Below are positions 1 through 33,825 of a stretch of DNA of 64,000 nt, one piece after another. Made by a program: the position numbers and the translations under genes. Numbering within the stretch: position 1 is the first letter of the stretch; each line of letters begins with the position of its first letter. Under the pieces are notes generated by a model. The model saw only the letters and a list, made by a program, of their open reading frames with translations, had not been told where the DNA came from and did not search any database. Source of the stretch: Escarpia spicata. Taxonomy: Eukaryota > Annelida > Polychaeta > Sabellida > Siboglinidae. Location: contig OZ023211.1 in NCBI GenBank assembly GCA_963995525.1, positions 57,858,420 through 57,922,419 of the forward strand, given 5' to 3'.

Positions 1-2110
1 CATCCGCAAATTTCAACACCTTGCTTGTTATTTCATCATCCAAATCGTTGATGTATATTAAGAATAATATAGGACCTAATACTGATCCCTGTGGTACCCC
101 ACTCAATACCGATTTCCAGTTTGAAGCCTCCCCATCAACTACTACACGTTGTCTTCTGTCAATCAGCCATTGTTCTATCCAGTTTATTATACCATTTCCT
201 ATGCCATGGGCCTTTAGTTTAAGCAGTAATCTTTGATGTGGTACTTTGTCAAAAGCTTTTTGAAAATCTAAGTAGACGATATCTACTGGTGTTCCCTCAT
301 CTACCCACTTAGTGATGTCTTCCAAAAAACATAACATATTTGTTAAGCATGACCTCGCTTTACAAAAACCATGTTGAGATGGGTTTATCAAGTTTTGTTT
401 AGCAAGAAAATCCACCATGTGATCTTTAATTAGTCTTTCTAATAATTTACAAATCACTGATGTTAAACTCACTGGTCTATAGTTCTCTGACTTGTTTCTC
501 GAACCTTTTTTGAATAACGGTATAATGTTTGCTTCTTTCCATTCTAAAGGAACCACTCCCTCTTCTAATGACAAGTTGAAAACTGTTGCAAGTGGTATGC
601 TAATTTGTTCTACAATTTCCAATAGTAGTTTGGGTGGAATACCATCCACTCCAGGTGATTTATTTTCCTTCATAGCCCTTATTTTCTTAGCTACCATTTC
701 CGGGGTTACAATTAATTGTCCTAAATAGTCTGAATCTGCCCCCTTGAACTTAGCCTTTGGTATTGGCAGTGAACTAATATCTTCCCTGGTAAACACTGAA
801 CTAAAGTACTCATTCAGGTCTTCTGCCATTATGAATCCCTCTGATATCATATTTCCAGCACTATCTTCTAGAGGACCGACCTTATCTTGAACTTTCTGTT
901 TGCTTCGAACATACGCATAAAAACTCTTGCTGTCATGTTTTATATTACTAGCTAATTGTTGTTCATAGCTTCTCTTTGAATTTCTAATTTCAGCTGTAGC
1001 TTGGTTAAGTGCTTCTTTATAATTGTTGTAGTCTTCATCATTTCCAGTACATCTATATGACTTCCACATCATTTGTTTATACTTAATTTTTCTAATGGCT
1101 TCTTTCGATAAGTGTTTCTTTTTGGACCGTTTTCCTTGGTTTTTGAATGGTACAAATTTATCGATTATGCACTTAATTTCACTCTTTAATATATTCCAGC
1201 ATTCTGTTGCCGTCTTATTTTTCAGTGTCTTATTCCAGTCTATCTTTGCTAAATATTTCCTCATGTCCTTATACCTTCCTTTGTGGAAATTTCTCCTATA
1301 CTGCTTTTTGCTATTCCTTTCTGATTTTACTTTGATGGTAAAATGTATCTGGTTGTGATCGCTACTCCCCAGTGGCTCACATATCTTGACATTGTCAACT
1401 AATTCATTCTGTGAGGACAAAACTATGTCTAACACATTCTCACCCCTGGTTGGTTCTAGCACATGTTGAGAAAGGAATGTATCTTGAACTAAAACTAAAA
1501 ACTTGTGGTCCTCTCTCCCCATACTCTGTAGAGATTTCCATTGTATATGCCCATGGTTAAAATCCCCCATAATAATACAGTCCCGTTTGCTTACTTCCCT
1601 TATAGCGTTTTGTATTTTTTCATTCTCTTCTATGCTTATGTTTGGACTTCGATAAACCAACCCAACCGTCAACGTTGAGTTTCCTGTAACTATGTTACAC
1701 CAAACAGCTTCTTCGCAATCTGCTTCTCTTTCTAATTTTATTTCATAAGCCTGAATAGATTCTTTAATATATAAAATAACTCCACCTCCCTTTCTTCCTA
1801 TTCTATCTTTTCTAAACATTACATATCCTGTCAGTCCCAATTCAGCATCTGATATATCGGTGGTGGTCCAGGATTCGGTTATACCTATTATATGAGGGTC
1901 AATATCTTCTACCATAATGTTTAGTTCATTTCTTTTGTTTACTATACTCCTTGCATTTAAACAAACACATTTATATCCAGCTTCAGAAGAGTTTTCCAGA
2001 CTGTTATTTGTTGATTTATTTGTGCTGTCTTTATCTATGCCTCCATTTTCAGGCTTTTCTGTGAGTCCCCCATGCGAATCTAGTTTAAATAGATGCAACC
2101 TGTCCCACTG
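1..2110 (-). CDS. CR1-type LINE ORF2 (endonuclease + reverse transcriptase), cut by left edge
   Basis: Reading the minus strand leftward from 2110, the frame stays open to position 1 with no stop. It encodes an APE-type endonuclease (visible motifs GITESW, GDFNH and SDHN), then a linker, then a reverse transcriptase with SPGVDGIPP, NYRPVSL, DFQKAFDKVPH and SGVPQGSVLGP, ending at the edge inside the catalytic FADD box. Motif order and the partner ORF1 match the CR1 clade; the clade is inferred. The protein would nick DNA and copy its own RNA at the target. The first AUG in this frame is at 1915, already inside the endonuclease, and the frame overlaps the end of ORF1, so initiation is probably by reinitiation, frameshift or a non-AUG codon. 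No disabling change is seen, so the copy looks young. Confidence 0.9.
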
Positions 2111-3300
2111 TCAACAGATTGCAGCAGATTCTCTGAGAAAACTGCTGCCCCCTTTCCACTAAGATGGAGGCCATCTCTCATGTACATATCTTCCCTCCCA
2201 ACAAAGTATCCCCATAAATCTGTGAATCCCACCCCCTCTTCTTCACACATCTGCTCAGCTAGTGCATTGATCGCCATCCTCTTGCAGTTTCTATACGTTG
2301 CCCCCCTTCCTCCCATTACTGGCAAAATTCCTGACAAAATAACCTGTTCGACTCTCGTCTTCTTTAGCTTCCTCACTAACTGTCTATACTTCTGTACTAT
2401 CGCAGTTGTTCCCTCCCTGTCTGCATTATTTGTTCCTACATGTACCAGTATAGACCCCCCCTTGCCATGTCCCAATACCTTCTCTACCCTGTCAGTTACA
2501 TGTTCAATCCTAGCCCCCGGTAAACAAACAACGATGTCCTCCCCCTCGCTCAGTGTCTTGTCCGTCTTTCTCATAATGGAGTCACCCATAAACACCCTCT
2601 CTTTCCTCATTGCCCCCTCAATCACTGCCTTAGAATAGCTCCTTCTTCGGTTTGCATCTGTCTGTTTGTTGTCTTTCCCCCCTGCCGTCTTCTCTCCTGT
2701 CACATTCTCTTCCGATCCATTCTTTCCTGTCGCTTTTTCTCTTGTCACCTTTCCTCCTGTCAGCGTCCCTTTTATCGACTTCTCTTCTATCACATTTGCT
2801 CTCACTTCCCTTCGTCCCTTCTTCTTTCGTCCCGTCTCATTTTCCTCTCTCCTCTCCCGTTCCATCTTCCCTCCCTCCTTCTCTACAGTCACTTTCTTCC
2901 CTGTCACCTTCACGCTTGTCACGTTTTCTGTTGTCGATTTTCCAATTTCTTCCCCTCCAATCACCTTCTCTCCTCTCAATCTCCTTTCCTCAGTTTTCTT
3001 GCCACTGCTATTCTCCTTCAGTCTTGCAGTATCCTCACCTCTCTCCCTGTCTTCTCTCTCCGTTCGACCTGCCTCCTTGCTAATTCCCATCTCCATTCCC
3101 TTCACAATATCTGTCAACCTAACTATCTCCTTCTGCAAACACTCCACCTTCCAACATCCAATGCACTGAAAGGTGAATCCTTCCTCCATGGTTTCTGCCC
3201 ATGACTTTCCACACCCGGACGATGCAAAATCTACCCAGCTGTAGCAGTGATCGCACACCAAGTGTCGCTTTGCCTTGACTTTCCGCTTGCAAGGCGCCAT
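2080..3300 (-). CDS. CR1-type LINE ORF1 (zinc-finger + SGNH esterase), intact
   Basis: This is a complete 406-residue reading frame. The N-terminus carries a Cys-rich, PHD-like zinc motif (CDHC near residues 16-19, further Cys, and CIGC near residue 50). A long low-complexity stretch follows, rich in Lys, Glu, Arg, Gly and Thr. The C-terminal ~170 residues form an SGNH/GDSL-type esterase with MGDSIMR (catalytic Ser), HVGTNN (Asn block) and DGLHLS (Asp/His block). PHD-like plus esterase is the known ORF1 arrangement of CR1 retrotransposons; the protein is thought to bind element RNA and possibly lipids. It ends with TAG at 2082-2080, overlapping the open frame of ORF2. Confidence 0.9.
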   Translation of the reverse strand: MAPCKRKVKAKRHLVCDHCYSWVDFASSGCGKSWAETMEEGFTFQCIGCWKVECLQKEIVRLTDIVKGMEMGISKEAGRTEREDRERGEDTARLKENSSGKKTEERRLRGEKVIGGEEIGKSTTENVTSVKVTGKKVTVEKEGGKMERERREENETGRKKKGRREVRANVIEEKSIKGTLTGGKVTREKATGKNGSEENVTGEKTAGGKDNKQTDANRRRSYSKAVIEGAMRKERVFMGDSIMRKTDKTLSEGEDIVVCLPGARIEHVTDRVEKVLGHGKGGSILVHVGTNNADREGTTAIVQKYRQLVRKLKKTRVEQVILSGILPVMGGRGATYRNCKRMAINALAEQMCEEEGVGFTDLWGYFVGREDMYMRDGLHLSGKGAAVFSENLLQSVDSGTGCIYLN

Positions 3301-4227
3301 ATCCCGATCAGAATTTATTTAATAACTTAACTAACTTAGTCTTTATAAAGACTGTTTCCTGTGTACTACAGCACACTTTAGGTTAAAAATTTCAATTTCA
3401 CAGCCGACTATTTATCCTAATACGAACGCTAACATCACCGGTAGTGACCTAATTTAAATACAATCAATTACGTTATGTTAGGCTGCTTTATTTATTTAGG
3501 TTACGCCGCCCGACTATCGCCCTTGCTTAATTTTAACAACAATGCTACCTAACCAAAATATATAGCAAGTACTGGCTTACACAGATATTATCTTGTGTAA
3601 GTAGTTTGATGGTTGTTACTTTATCTCCTATATATTCTACCACATAATCAGGTTTGTTAAATCTTGTTTATACACACATGTATATACACACATGTACAGC
3701 GTTGTGCTTTCAGCATTAATTACTGTATATTTTACATAGCCACATCAGCCACATTTATGCTGATGAAAGTCACCGCTATGGTCTTACAGCACTGTTGTTG
3801 ATGTGTCCTTAGAGGTACCGTAGACCACTGTATAGATGAGCACGGCATTATAGAAGTGCACTTTTTTTTTAATTGTAGATATGCTTCAAGCAGCTAGTAA
3901 TTTGAAATTAATACAATTTCTTTAGGGAATGATAAACACAGATGCTGTTCAAACGTTTGGTTGTTATGCAGCTCCTAACACATCCTTTTTTGAAACACCA
4001 TAACTATTATACCCTAATACATACTTTAGGTGTCATACGGTAGATTCTCTGAGGTTGCACATTGTCTGGATGACATAAAAATGCATGCAAACAATAGAAT
4101 TTATATTTAGAAACAAAAGTAAACTATACAGTTCTGTCTTATTGTAGAAGCACTGACCTGTCAAATAGAAATTTGCGTGAATGGACACTTTATTTGTTAC
4201 TGCTAAATTATAATATGAAATAATGTA

Positions 4228-4615
<388 letters not shown>

Positions 4616-5409
4616 AGCAATATATTGAATATATATGTGAGAAAGTATGCACCCAAGACTATAAATTATTGAAACAAATGACCTACTAAATGTGTTAATA
4701 CAAGCTGCATATGTTTAAAACAAAAGCAACAAATAGATTAGAAGGATACATATATACCAAAACGTTGGACTCTCGAAAAGGCAAAGGTTCTTGTTCTCCT
4801 GCCACCTGGGGTATTTGCTCTGGTTGACGATATCTTATTAAAGATGCATCCACAATTCAATTCAATTTGCTCATTTTGCCAAAAAACATCTACTTAGTAT
4901 TCACTACAATGTACCAACTCATTTGTTTAACCATTTTGTGTAGTTTTAGTGAAATCGCCAGATAAATAATTAACTTATTTAAAGTTTGTCCAATCATTAA
5001 TTAAGTTATTCCCAAAATCGGAATCTTCATATGAATGTGCGACTTGATTATGCTGTGCTTCTGTCTTGAGTTTGTCAACATATCTTGCATTCGTGAAAAT
5101 CTCATAGCCAAATAGTTTAGTGGTTTGAAGACTAATTGTCAGCCCAGCAAATAACATTATAAAATTACCAGATATATCAACTATAATAAATTCTTTCGAC
5201 TATTTAAACAAAAAAATAAACCTATTTTATTAAACCAACTGTGGATACTACTTAATTATTTAATTACGCACAACATATGTGGATATTATAGAGCCGAGGA
5301 AGCAACTTTAAAAGGAGGCAGTCTGCTCCTAATTTGTCATGTTTTAATATAATGTTCTACCTTCATTATATTGGAGGTATACAGCCTGCCATATTGTGTT
5401 TAAAAGACC

Positions 5410-5690
5410 ATTACGACATTCTAGTTCTGGTTCTCTCCAGCGCTCGGTTACGTTCTATTAACTCACTAGTCTGTATATTACAATGTAATGGTTGTATGAG
5501 GTCTCATTCAACTAGTCAGCCTTTTTCAGAACATTATCACCAAACCAACCTTCATATGCTGACACTGAGGGTGGTCACTGCCAGGGTGCTTGTCATCCTC
5601 AGTGGTTCTTTTACATCTCAAACTGGGACAGGACCGACATTAACATGATCTCCGAGTCACAAGGGACACACAGTCCCCAATGTTGAGTTC
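5410..5690 (-). mobile_element. SINE body fragment, same family as 28470-28822
   Basis: This stretch is closely similar over its whole length to 28470-28710: shared blocks include TTCTATTAACT, TCATTCAACTAGTCAGCC, GGTGGTCACTGCCAGGGTG and CACAGTCCCCAATGTTGAG. Similarity stops where the other copy continues into a tRNA-like head, so this copy is 5'-truncated. Confidence 0.75.
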
Positions 5691-6421
5691 ACAATTTGAA
5701 AGATATGCCCTGGAGCCTGTTCAAATGGTAAACGAAACATCCAGTTTCAAAACAAGCTTTATTGGCAATAATGCCAATGCGGCTGACTTAACAACGGCAG
5801 ACTTCCTGTTACAAATTACTACGCTGGCTAATTCCAGGTAGAGGAACAGACGGTCTCCCTTTAAATGTGACTAAATGATGTTTGCAAGATGTTTGTCTGT
5901 GTTGTAGAGCAAGCCAGCCCAGGACAGGCATATCAAGGGGTGGGAATACATCGCTGACATTCTGGCTGACTGGGAAGAGTAAGTATGTCCGTACTGTGTG
6001 TAACCCTAGTGCCACTAGTTAGTTATAGCGCCAGTAGTTTACCCTCCCCCTAGGAGCTGTGTGCATTTATTCGCTACAATAAACCCTGCTGTAGTGAACA
6101 CCAGCACACATTGGGGAAATTTGCTATAGTGAACACATCGCCCAACTGTTTATAGTGGGCACATTCTCAAAGTCCTATAGTCAGCTGTCATGCTCAATGT
6201 ACATGTGTAACTGATGGACATGTCTTCTTCATCTAAGAACAAATCCTGCAGATTTGAAGATTATAGGGGTCTATACCCATCCATGCACGAACAGTGAAAA
6301 TAAACAAAGAAAGATAAGAAGTAGGTAGATTGAAGTCAGACAGCAGAACAGGATACTGTAGAAAAGAAAAAAGAAACAAAATATCAATGTTTAAGTGATA
6401 TTTAATTTGGGAGTTCTGGGA

Positions 6422-7262
6422 CCTGTTTCACTAACATTCTTAAAAGCTCTTAAGACCAATTATGCTCCAGAAAATTGATTTTGATCCTTACCTATGATCA
6501 AAAAAGAATATTACGTTTGACTAACAATCCATCCTGGATACGGTCCATGAAACGCTCCGAAAAATGCAAATTTCTAAGATGACGTTACACCACTCTTTAG
6601 CCATCATAAACAGCTAGATTTTACTAACTGCATTTTATTTTGGGTCCTCTTTTATGGATAGATCCAGTTTTTCACAGCCAAATAAGTCTTCAAAATGTTA
6701 GTGATTACAAGTTTGCTAAAGCAGTATTTGTTTACATGACATTAGTGTGGTGACCCATTGACGTGTGCATAGCGGTTTACGGCTTTGCGAAGGTCAAGGT
6801 TGTTGTGACATTTGTTAATAAATTTTGAGCAAAGTTTAAGCTGTATCTAACTTAACCTGCGCACTACTGCCCTTCATATTACTATGCGCGACGGCACAAT
6901 TGTTGTTGGCTACGCTCTTGTAAACTAAAAATTGTCAACAATGGCGCTCCTGTCAGAACATTGCACCATGTGTGACGTGGAAATATTGTCCTCTGTGATA
7001 TGTCGGTGGCTTTTGTTTAAATTCTTCGCACAGTGAACAAAAAGTCATGTTGTTGATAAGTGGTTGTTGGGCCATATTTTCTAACACTTTTTGACAACTG
7101 TTCAAATTTTTTGTCAAGTTGTGCCAGCTGTGTAGATTATCAGTTACCATGATGGAAATATTGCTCTTTGCCTTAAAAATAATTTAACGATCACGTTAAT
7201 GAAACGCATTTTGAAAACACTTACAGATTTTTCTTAAGAGCTTAATATGTTAGTGAAACGGC
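6422..7262. mobile_element. Non-autonomous DNA transposon with terminal inverted repeats
   Basis: The left end (from about 6424) reads TGTTTCACTAACATTCTTAA followed by a GCTCTTAAGA block. The reverse complement of the right end gives the same GTTTCACTAACAT then GCTCTTAAGA with a 3-base gap, an imperfect inverted repeat of about 30 bp. The ~840 bp between have no transposase I can recognise. I could not settle a target-site duplication, so the superfamily is open. Confidence 0.6.
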
Positions 7263-9494
7263 TCTCTCATCATATAAATCCAGTCCTGATCTTGTTTTAG
7301 TAATCTGCAGCTACAGAAGGAAGTTTTTCCAGTTCTCGGTGCCAGAGTTGTTCACTATATGCAGGTTTTACTGTGTGTGTAGATTATTTGATATTCCCGC
7401 GGCAGTGTCCATTAGAAGGATTGCTTGATATAGTTGACCAGTAGAAAACCATGATGATGTGTTGATGCTATCTCTGACTTGCAGTGTAATGCATGCTGTA
7501 GTGCCAACGTGTGGTGTATATGTCAAAGCACTGAATTGATGGGCCTGTGAAATATCTGCACTTCCTTTGGTTGATTTTGAGAAAAATTGCACTTTTGGAA
7601 ATAGTTGCAGTAACATTTAAAAATACTTGTAAATATTAATTAAAACATGTTTTTGGCATATTTTACAGTAACTTGAAAACAATGAAACGAATTACTAAAA
7701 TAAATTAACAGAGACAGCATTACAATAGAATATACAACATTTTAAGTACATATCAATCAATTAAAGATCTATCCCAAACAGTGCATTAGTTTCATTGTCT
7801 GTGTTTTGGCCCACCTTGTTTCTGTGATAATACTGAATATGCAATATATTGGAATCTGATGCAGCGAATGTGAATTTTAAAGAAATTGAATATTGTCCTT
7901 ATAAATTATTTCAAAGCAACCTAAGACAGGCGTGGAAGCTGCGCCATGGAATATTTTCAAGGTATCCTGCATCTTTGCAGGTTCTTTGTGCATGTTTCCA
8001 GTTGATCTTACTCGATGTTTAATCGATGTTTAAACAGTTTTACAGCATGTTTACTGGCTAATAACCTCCGAGACTGTAAAATGCTCCACAGGCAGTGTGT
8101 GCAAAAAAGATGATTAAGGTGGGCGTGTCATGTTAGTGTAGCCTGAAATTAATGTGTCGGTTGAACCCAAATTCAGTGGCCACTGCTAGTACTGAAGGGT
8201 TTTACTACAAATGCCCTGGTATCAGGAATTTGCTAAAGTGCTAATCATTAACAGGAAGTCTTCTGAATTGGCTGTCTTGAATGTAGGAAAATGATTATTT
8301 AGCAATGCTCCTCTATATAATTTATATGTATATATATTTCCAAAACAATATCCATTTAATATTTTTATGGAAGACAGATTATAAGTTGGAAGTATCCGGT
8401 ATATATATTTGCACAAATCAGAGAAACCCCATACTTGACTCCCCCATTTAGATACCATATTTATTAAGGATTTCACAGTTGCCTCAATAATGCATGTATA
8501 TCACACTTGTATTATCAACATTGGGCTGTGTCTGAAGCTTCGTGAATGACCTACATAGTTTTTCATTTGTATATTTTGTTGTTGACTGATTGCTTGCATT
8601 TTGAAATCGCATTTATTGTTCTCCGTTTGTATTTTTCACATGGAAATCAAACTGAATGTCTTGTCTTTTTTCAATACTGCATTTACAGTCTAATTGGAAA
8701 TCATCATTAAGAATATAATAATAATGATAAGAAAAACACTTCTATTGCACCTAAATCCTTGGAAACCAAGCTCAGAGGTTGTTGCTGAAGCATCTAACTG
8801 CACAACGTTTATATTGGCTGGTTTTCTTCTGTAGATATATGTCTACAAATTGTAAAAAGAAAGAAATTAATACAAGTTCAGAGTTGTAATTATTTGCAAA
8901 TGACTATTTAATTTTTTACAGAAGACAAACTGTAACACATTACTAGCCCTAATGGCCCCCTAAGACTAGATAACACTACTAAATAGAGTATGCACATTTT
9001 CGCATGTGTCAGACTTTTAAGTTGGAACGTCACCACCATTTACATGTCTATTCATGGCAGGCCTAATTTGAATTATTAACTCAATTTACATTCCATTTTT
9101 CTGATACAGTTCGTGGTTGCTTACTTATTTTATTGATTCTAGGGTAAAATAATGAATCTAGCCATCACCAATTGAAACAGCAGATTTTTCAACAGATTCA
9201 CATAAAGAGTTTTCTTGTGAGAACTGAATGTTCAAAAATAAAACAATGGTTAATTCACCCTCATGTAAACAACTATTATGAAAGTGTTACTACTAAACTA
9301 AAACCTGTAATGTTTATTGACACAACAAAAGACTACATTAAGATGTTTTGTGGTCGCAAATTTCACCTCTTTCAACTAAAGTGATAAAATCTGATGGTGT
9401 TTTATCGTAATACTATGTTCTTTAATACAAACTATGCCTACCGTGGTAATCTAACATTTTTTCCACCAAAATATGTTGAAATGAACTAAAAAAA

Positions 9495-9685
9495 GGTAAG
9501 TTCTTATATAGTGCAGTATCCAGTCCTTAGAACAGCTCAAAGCACTTAACACTTGGCAGACCTGTTCAACCAAACACCATCTTGACTTCTGTAGGAAGCA
9601 TTCAGCCATGCTGCAGTTAATGCACAGACTATTCATACAGAAATATCCACCACAGTCTATAACCAGGTACTCATTCATACAGCAT
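9495..9685 (-). mobile_element. SINE fragment (family A), 5'-truncated
   Basis: Shares the order of blocks seen at 36845-37040 and 51660-51860 (a reversed 3' tail ending near TTCTTATAT, then CAGACCTGTTCAA, GAAGCATTCAGCCA, CAGGTACTCATTCATAC). It lacks the tRNA-like head. Confidence 0.7.
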
Positions 9686-9910
9686 TGTTTTGCCCTAAAT
9701 ATAGTGTTAATATATCTTAAAATGGTGGACCATTATAACAATTTTGGGTTGTTCAAGATGTCGGTATAGATATATCTTATAGTGTACAACATGATTTTAT
9801 GATAACCTTCTGATAATCCTCTCGAAAACTCGTCAAGCAAATCTAGAGACTTCGTGCCACATTCAGAAGTGTTTACATTTATTTTACGAGACATGTATTT
9901 CCGTGTTCAG

Positions 9911-30897
<20,987 letters not shown>

Positions 30898-33798
30898 CCC
30901 AAGACCGGGGACAGCCGCAGTCAAGGCGCTACTTGGGACAATGTATGCAGTTTCTTGTTGCATATGCAATTTTGAACATGTAAATTTGTTTGCCAAGACA
31001 GACATTGTAGATGGCGTAAAAGCCTAGTAAAATTGTGCAGTTTTCAGTTGCATGAATGTATACACCCAGCTCCCACAATCCGTACAGCTTTGTATATTGA
31101 TATATTACACAGAGTGTCTGTAAAATTATTACATGAAATAATTGTTCATAAGTGTAGAATCCATGTAGTTTTTTGTATCTTAAAACGACATGTAGAGTGG
31201 AGTGGCCTCTGTTTCAAATCATGCCATTTGGGTAGTTCAATTATGCCATCAGAATTCAGGAAACTCCTGGTTTTTCTACACACAAAAAATGTATGAAAAC
31301 AAGATTACTTGTATCTACCTTCAAAGCAGTTGTATGTTTTGGAAATGCATGAATGATGGAGTTTGTTTATTAGTATATAATTTGGATGTAAATTCCGACT
31401 AATTTGCTATGACATATATAGGGCTGTAAGTAAGTTAATAAGGGCATTGTCTACATAAAATACGACAGGGAGTTGATGTTGTTAATCTACTGAATGTGGA
31501 TCAGTTTGAAGCATGCGTAGCTTGGGTGAACAACCACAGATTGGTATTCAGTGAATGTTTGTTAATTGAGACTGAGGTCGTTGTTGAGGTTTACGTGTGT
31601 TGTGTGTTGTCGTTTGGTCATTCCAGTCATGTGAACAGTGATGGTGTTATGCTAGGGGAAAGCGGGGTGGGAAGAACTTGTTTGAATTGTGCTCATATAG
31701 AGGGGAAGTGGCAATGATCCTGTTGCATAAGGGGGGACTACATAAGTTTACAAAGTTACAAACTGTACATCATTACGTACAAGTGGGTGGTTCTGGGAGC
31801 CATTTTGGACCGCTCCACATCTGAAGCCCGATACAACATATTGGAAGAGGTGGTTGATGGTTTGAACTGATACGAAGTACCGTACTTTGTTGGACTTTGT
31901 GAACCTATGAGATCACCCCTTGGCAGTCAGAGTTGTTTTAACGGTACACTGAGAGTTTGCAAAGTTTATAGGCCAGTTGCACTGAGTGATGTTGACAACG
32001 ATTGACAATGTTTATGATGCATATACGGTCTGTATTGAATGGTGGTTTGTATAGTCTTTTCAAGGGCTTCCAATTCTTTACAAGCTCAATGTCTTATAGC
32101 ATTTTAGGTGTCTTAAATCATGATTTCCTTCTTTTTGAAACATGTATTTATATGGAAACAGGAATATTGCCAAAATGTCCCTGATCACGCAACATTTTTC
32201 TAACCAATTCGAGGGCTTATGTCACCAGATGGACAATTTGAATTCGGAAGGATGTTGAGCTTTGGCCGCATGTTATGTTTTGACGTGATGTCAGCATTTT
32301 CATGTTATTTATTTGTTTTTTATAGGAATACTGTTACTGCTATGCAAATGTTTACTTGAAGTGGCTCAAACATAGATGTTTTTACAAGTTGCCATGTTGA
32401 TTCTTGTAAGTCGTAGCTATACTTGCAGGTTGTACAATGTGAACCAGTGGGCACGTTGCCTTGTGTTGTGTTGTAATTAAGAGGGACAATGTCTGACCTT
32501 TGTATTGCAAAACTATCTTATGCAGCATAAACTATATTTTCCGACATCTTGACTGCACAGTCATGCTTTGCTGAAACCTATTTAAAAAAAACTAATTTGA
32601 ATGTTTCTGTTTATTATTGTTTGCAGAGGGGAATGTAATATTATGGACATTAACCATAAAGACCCCAACGAGCTGATCTGTCACACATGAACTGCACCCA
32701 CCCACAACTGCCTGATAAATAATCTGTGCTTTAACAAGTCGTACATGCCACCTACAAGACTATTTGAGTGAAGTTTGTATTGGAAGTTTTTGAGTTAGCA
32801 TTGTTTGAAAACATATTTTGTTGAATTTGTGCAATGGGAATTTCATTAAAACATGATGGTGTCTAAAGGGTTAATGGCATGCCCAATTATTATCCCAAGA
32901 TGACACGACCCAGAAAAACGTTTTCCTCACGTGTCGGATATTGTCAACAACTGTTTGCGAATGGTCTTAATTACAAGGTTCATACATATATAACGATCTA
33001 GTTTTTATTTCTCTAGGAATGCGAAAAATCTAAATAATTTTATGGATTTATGATAATCAACAATAATCAACAAGTAACTGACAGTCGATTCCTATGCAAA
33101 TTAGTGATCGCTATGAAGGAATCTTCTTTAAGACAAGTTTCTATGTGCAGCTGAGATAGCCGCTGATAACTTTCTCATCCTTATACACTGTCTTTGAAAC
33201 ATGGATTAAACATCTTTAAATCAAAATGTTTTGCTACACAATCCTAACATCTGGAGGATTAAACTTACATTTTAAACATGTCTAAATAATGGATTATGCA
33301 TAACTATGAGTCTCTGCTGAATGTAGTTACTTATCTATCAGATTAATTTTGCATGTATGTATGCCAAAATTTGTTAAGTCACATTAATAGATCATTTTCT
33401 GAGTTATCAATGCCCATATGACAGTTATTACATGATAACAGCAGTAATGTCATGAAGAAACTTCAGGAATATGAAGTTGTTTTTAATTATTTCAGTTATA
33501 TACATCTTTATTTTGTATTTCCGTGTGATTTAGAATAGTTACCTTAGCCGCTATATATCTATTTATAATTTAGTGTTTACAAAGTAAAACCCGTGAACGC
33601 TGGCTTTGTAGGTGCTCCAGTTGAAATTTTAAAATGATATGATCTGAGAAAGGATAATGCTGGTATAAACATCAAGCACAGTTCACAGATGTAACACTAC
33701 GTATCCTACCAGTGATGTAAATAGTGTCAAGTTGAAGACATTGTATTTCTTCATATGCAGCCTTATTACTGAGAACAAAGGAATGATGGTGGCAGAAC

Positions 33799-33825
33799 CC
33801 TAACCCTAACCTAACCCTAAAGTTG
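33799..33825. repeat. Interstitial telomere-like (CCCTAA) motif
   Basis: AACCCTAACCCTAACCTAACCCTAA: four units, one shortened by a C, inside unique AT-rich sequence. Confidence 0.8.

Larger units (their letters stand above)
1..3530 (-). mobile_element. CR1-type non-LTR retrotransposon, 5' part
   Basis: ORF1 and ORF2 follow each other on the minus strand and make one element whose 3' end lies left of the window. Sequence right of 3300 would be its 5' UTR; the boundary near 3530 is a guess, because no target duplication can be checked with the other end missing. Both ORFs appear undamaged over about 3.3 kb. Confidence 0.8.
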
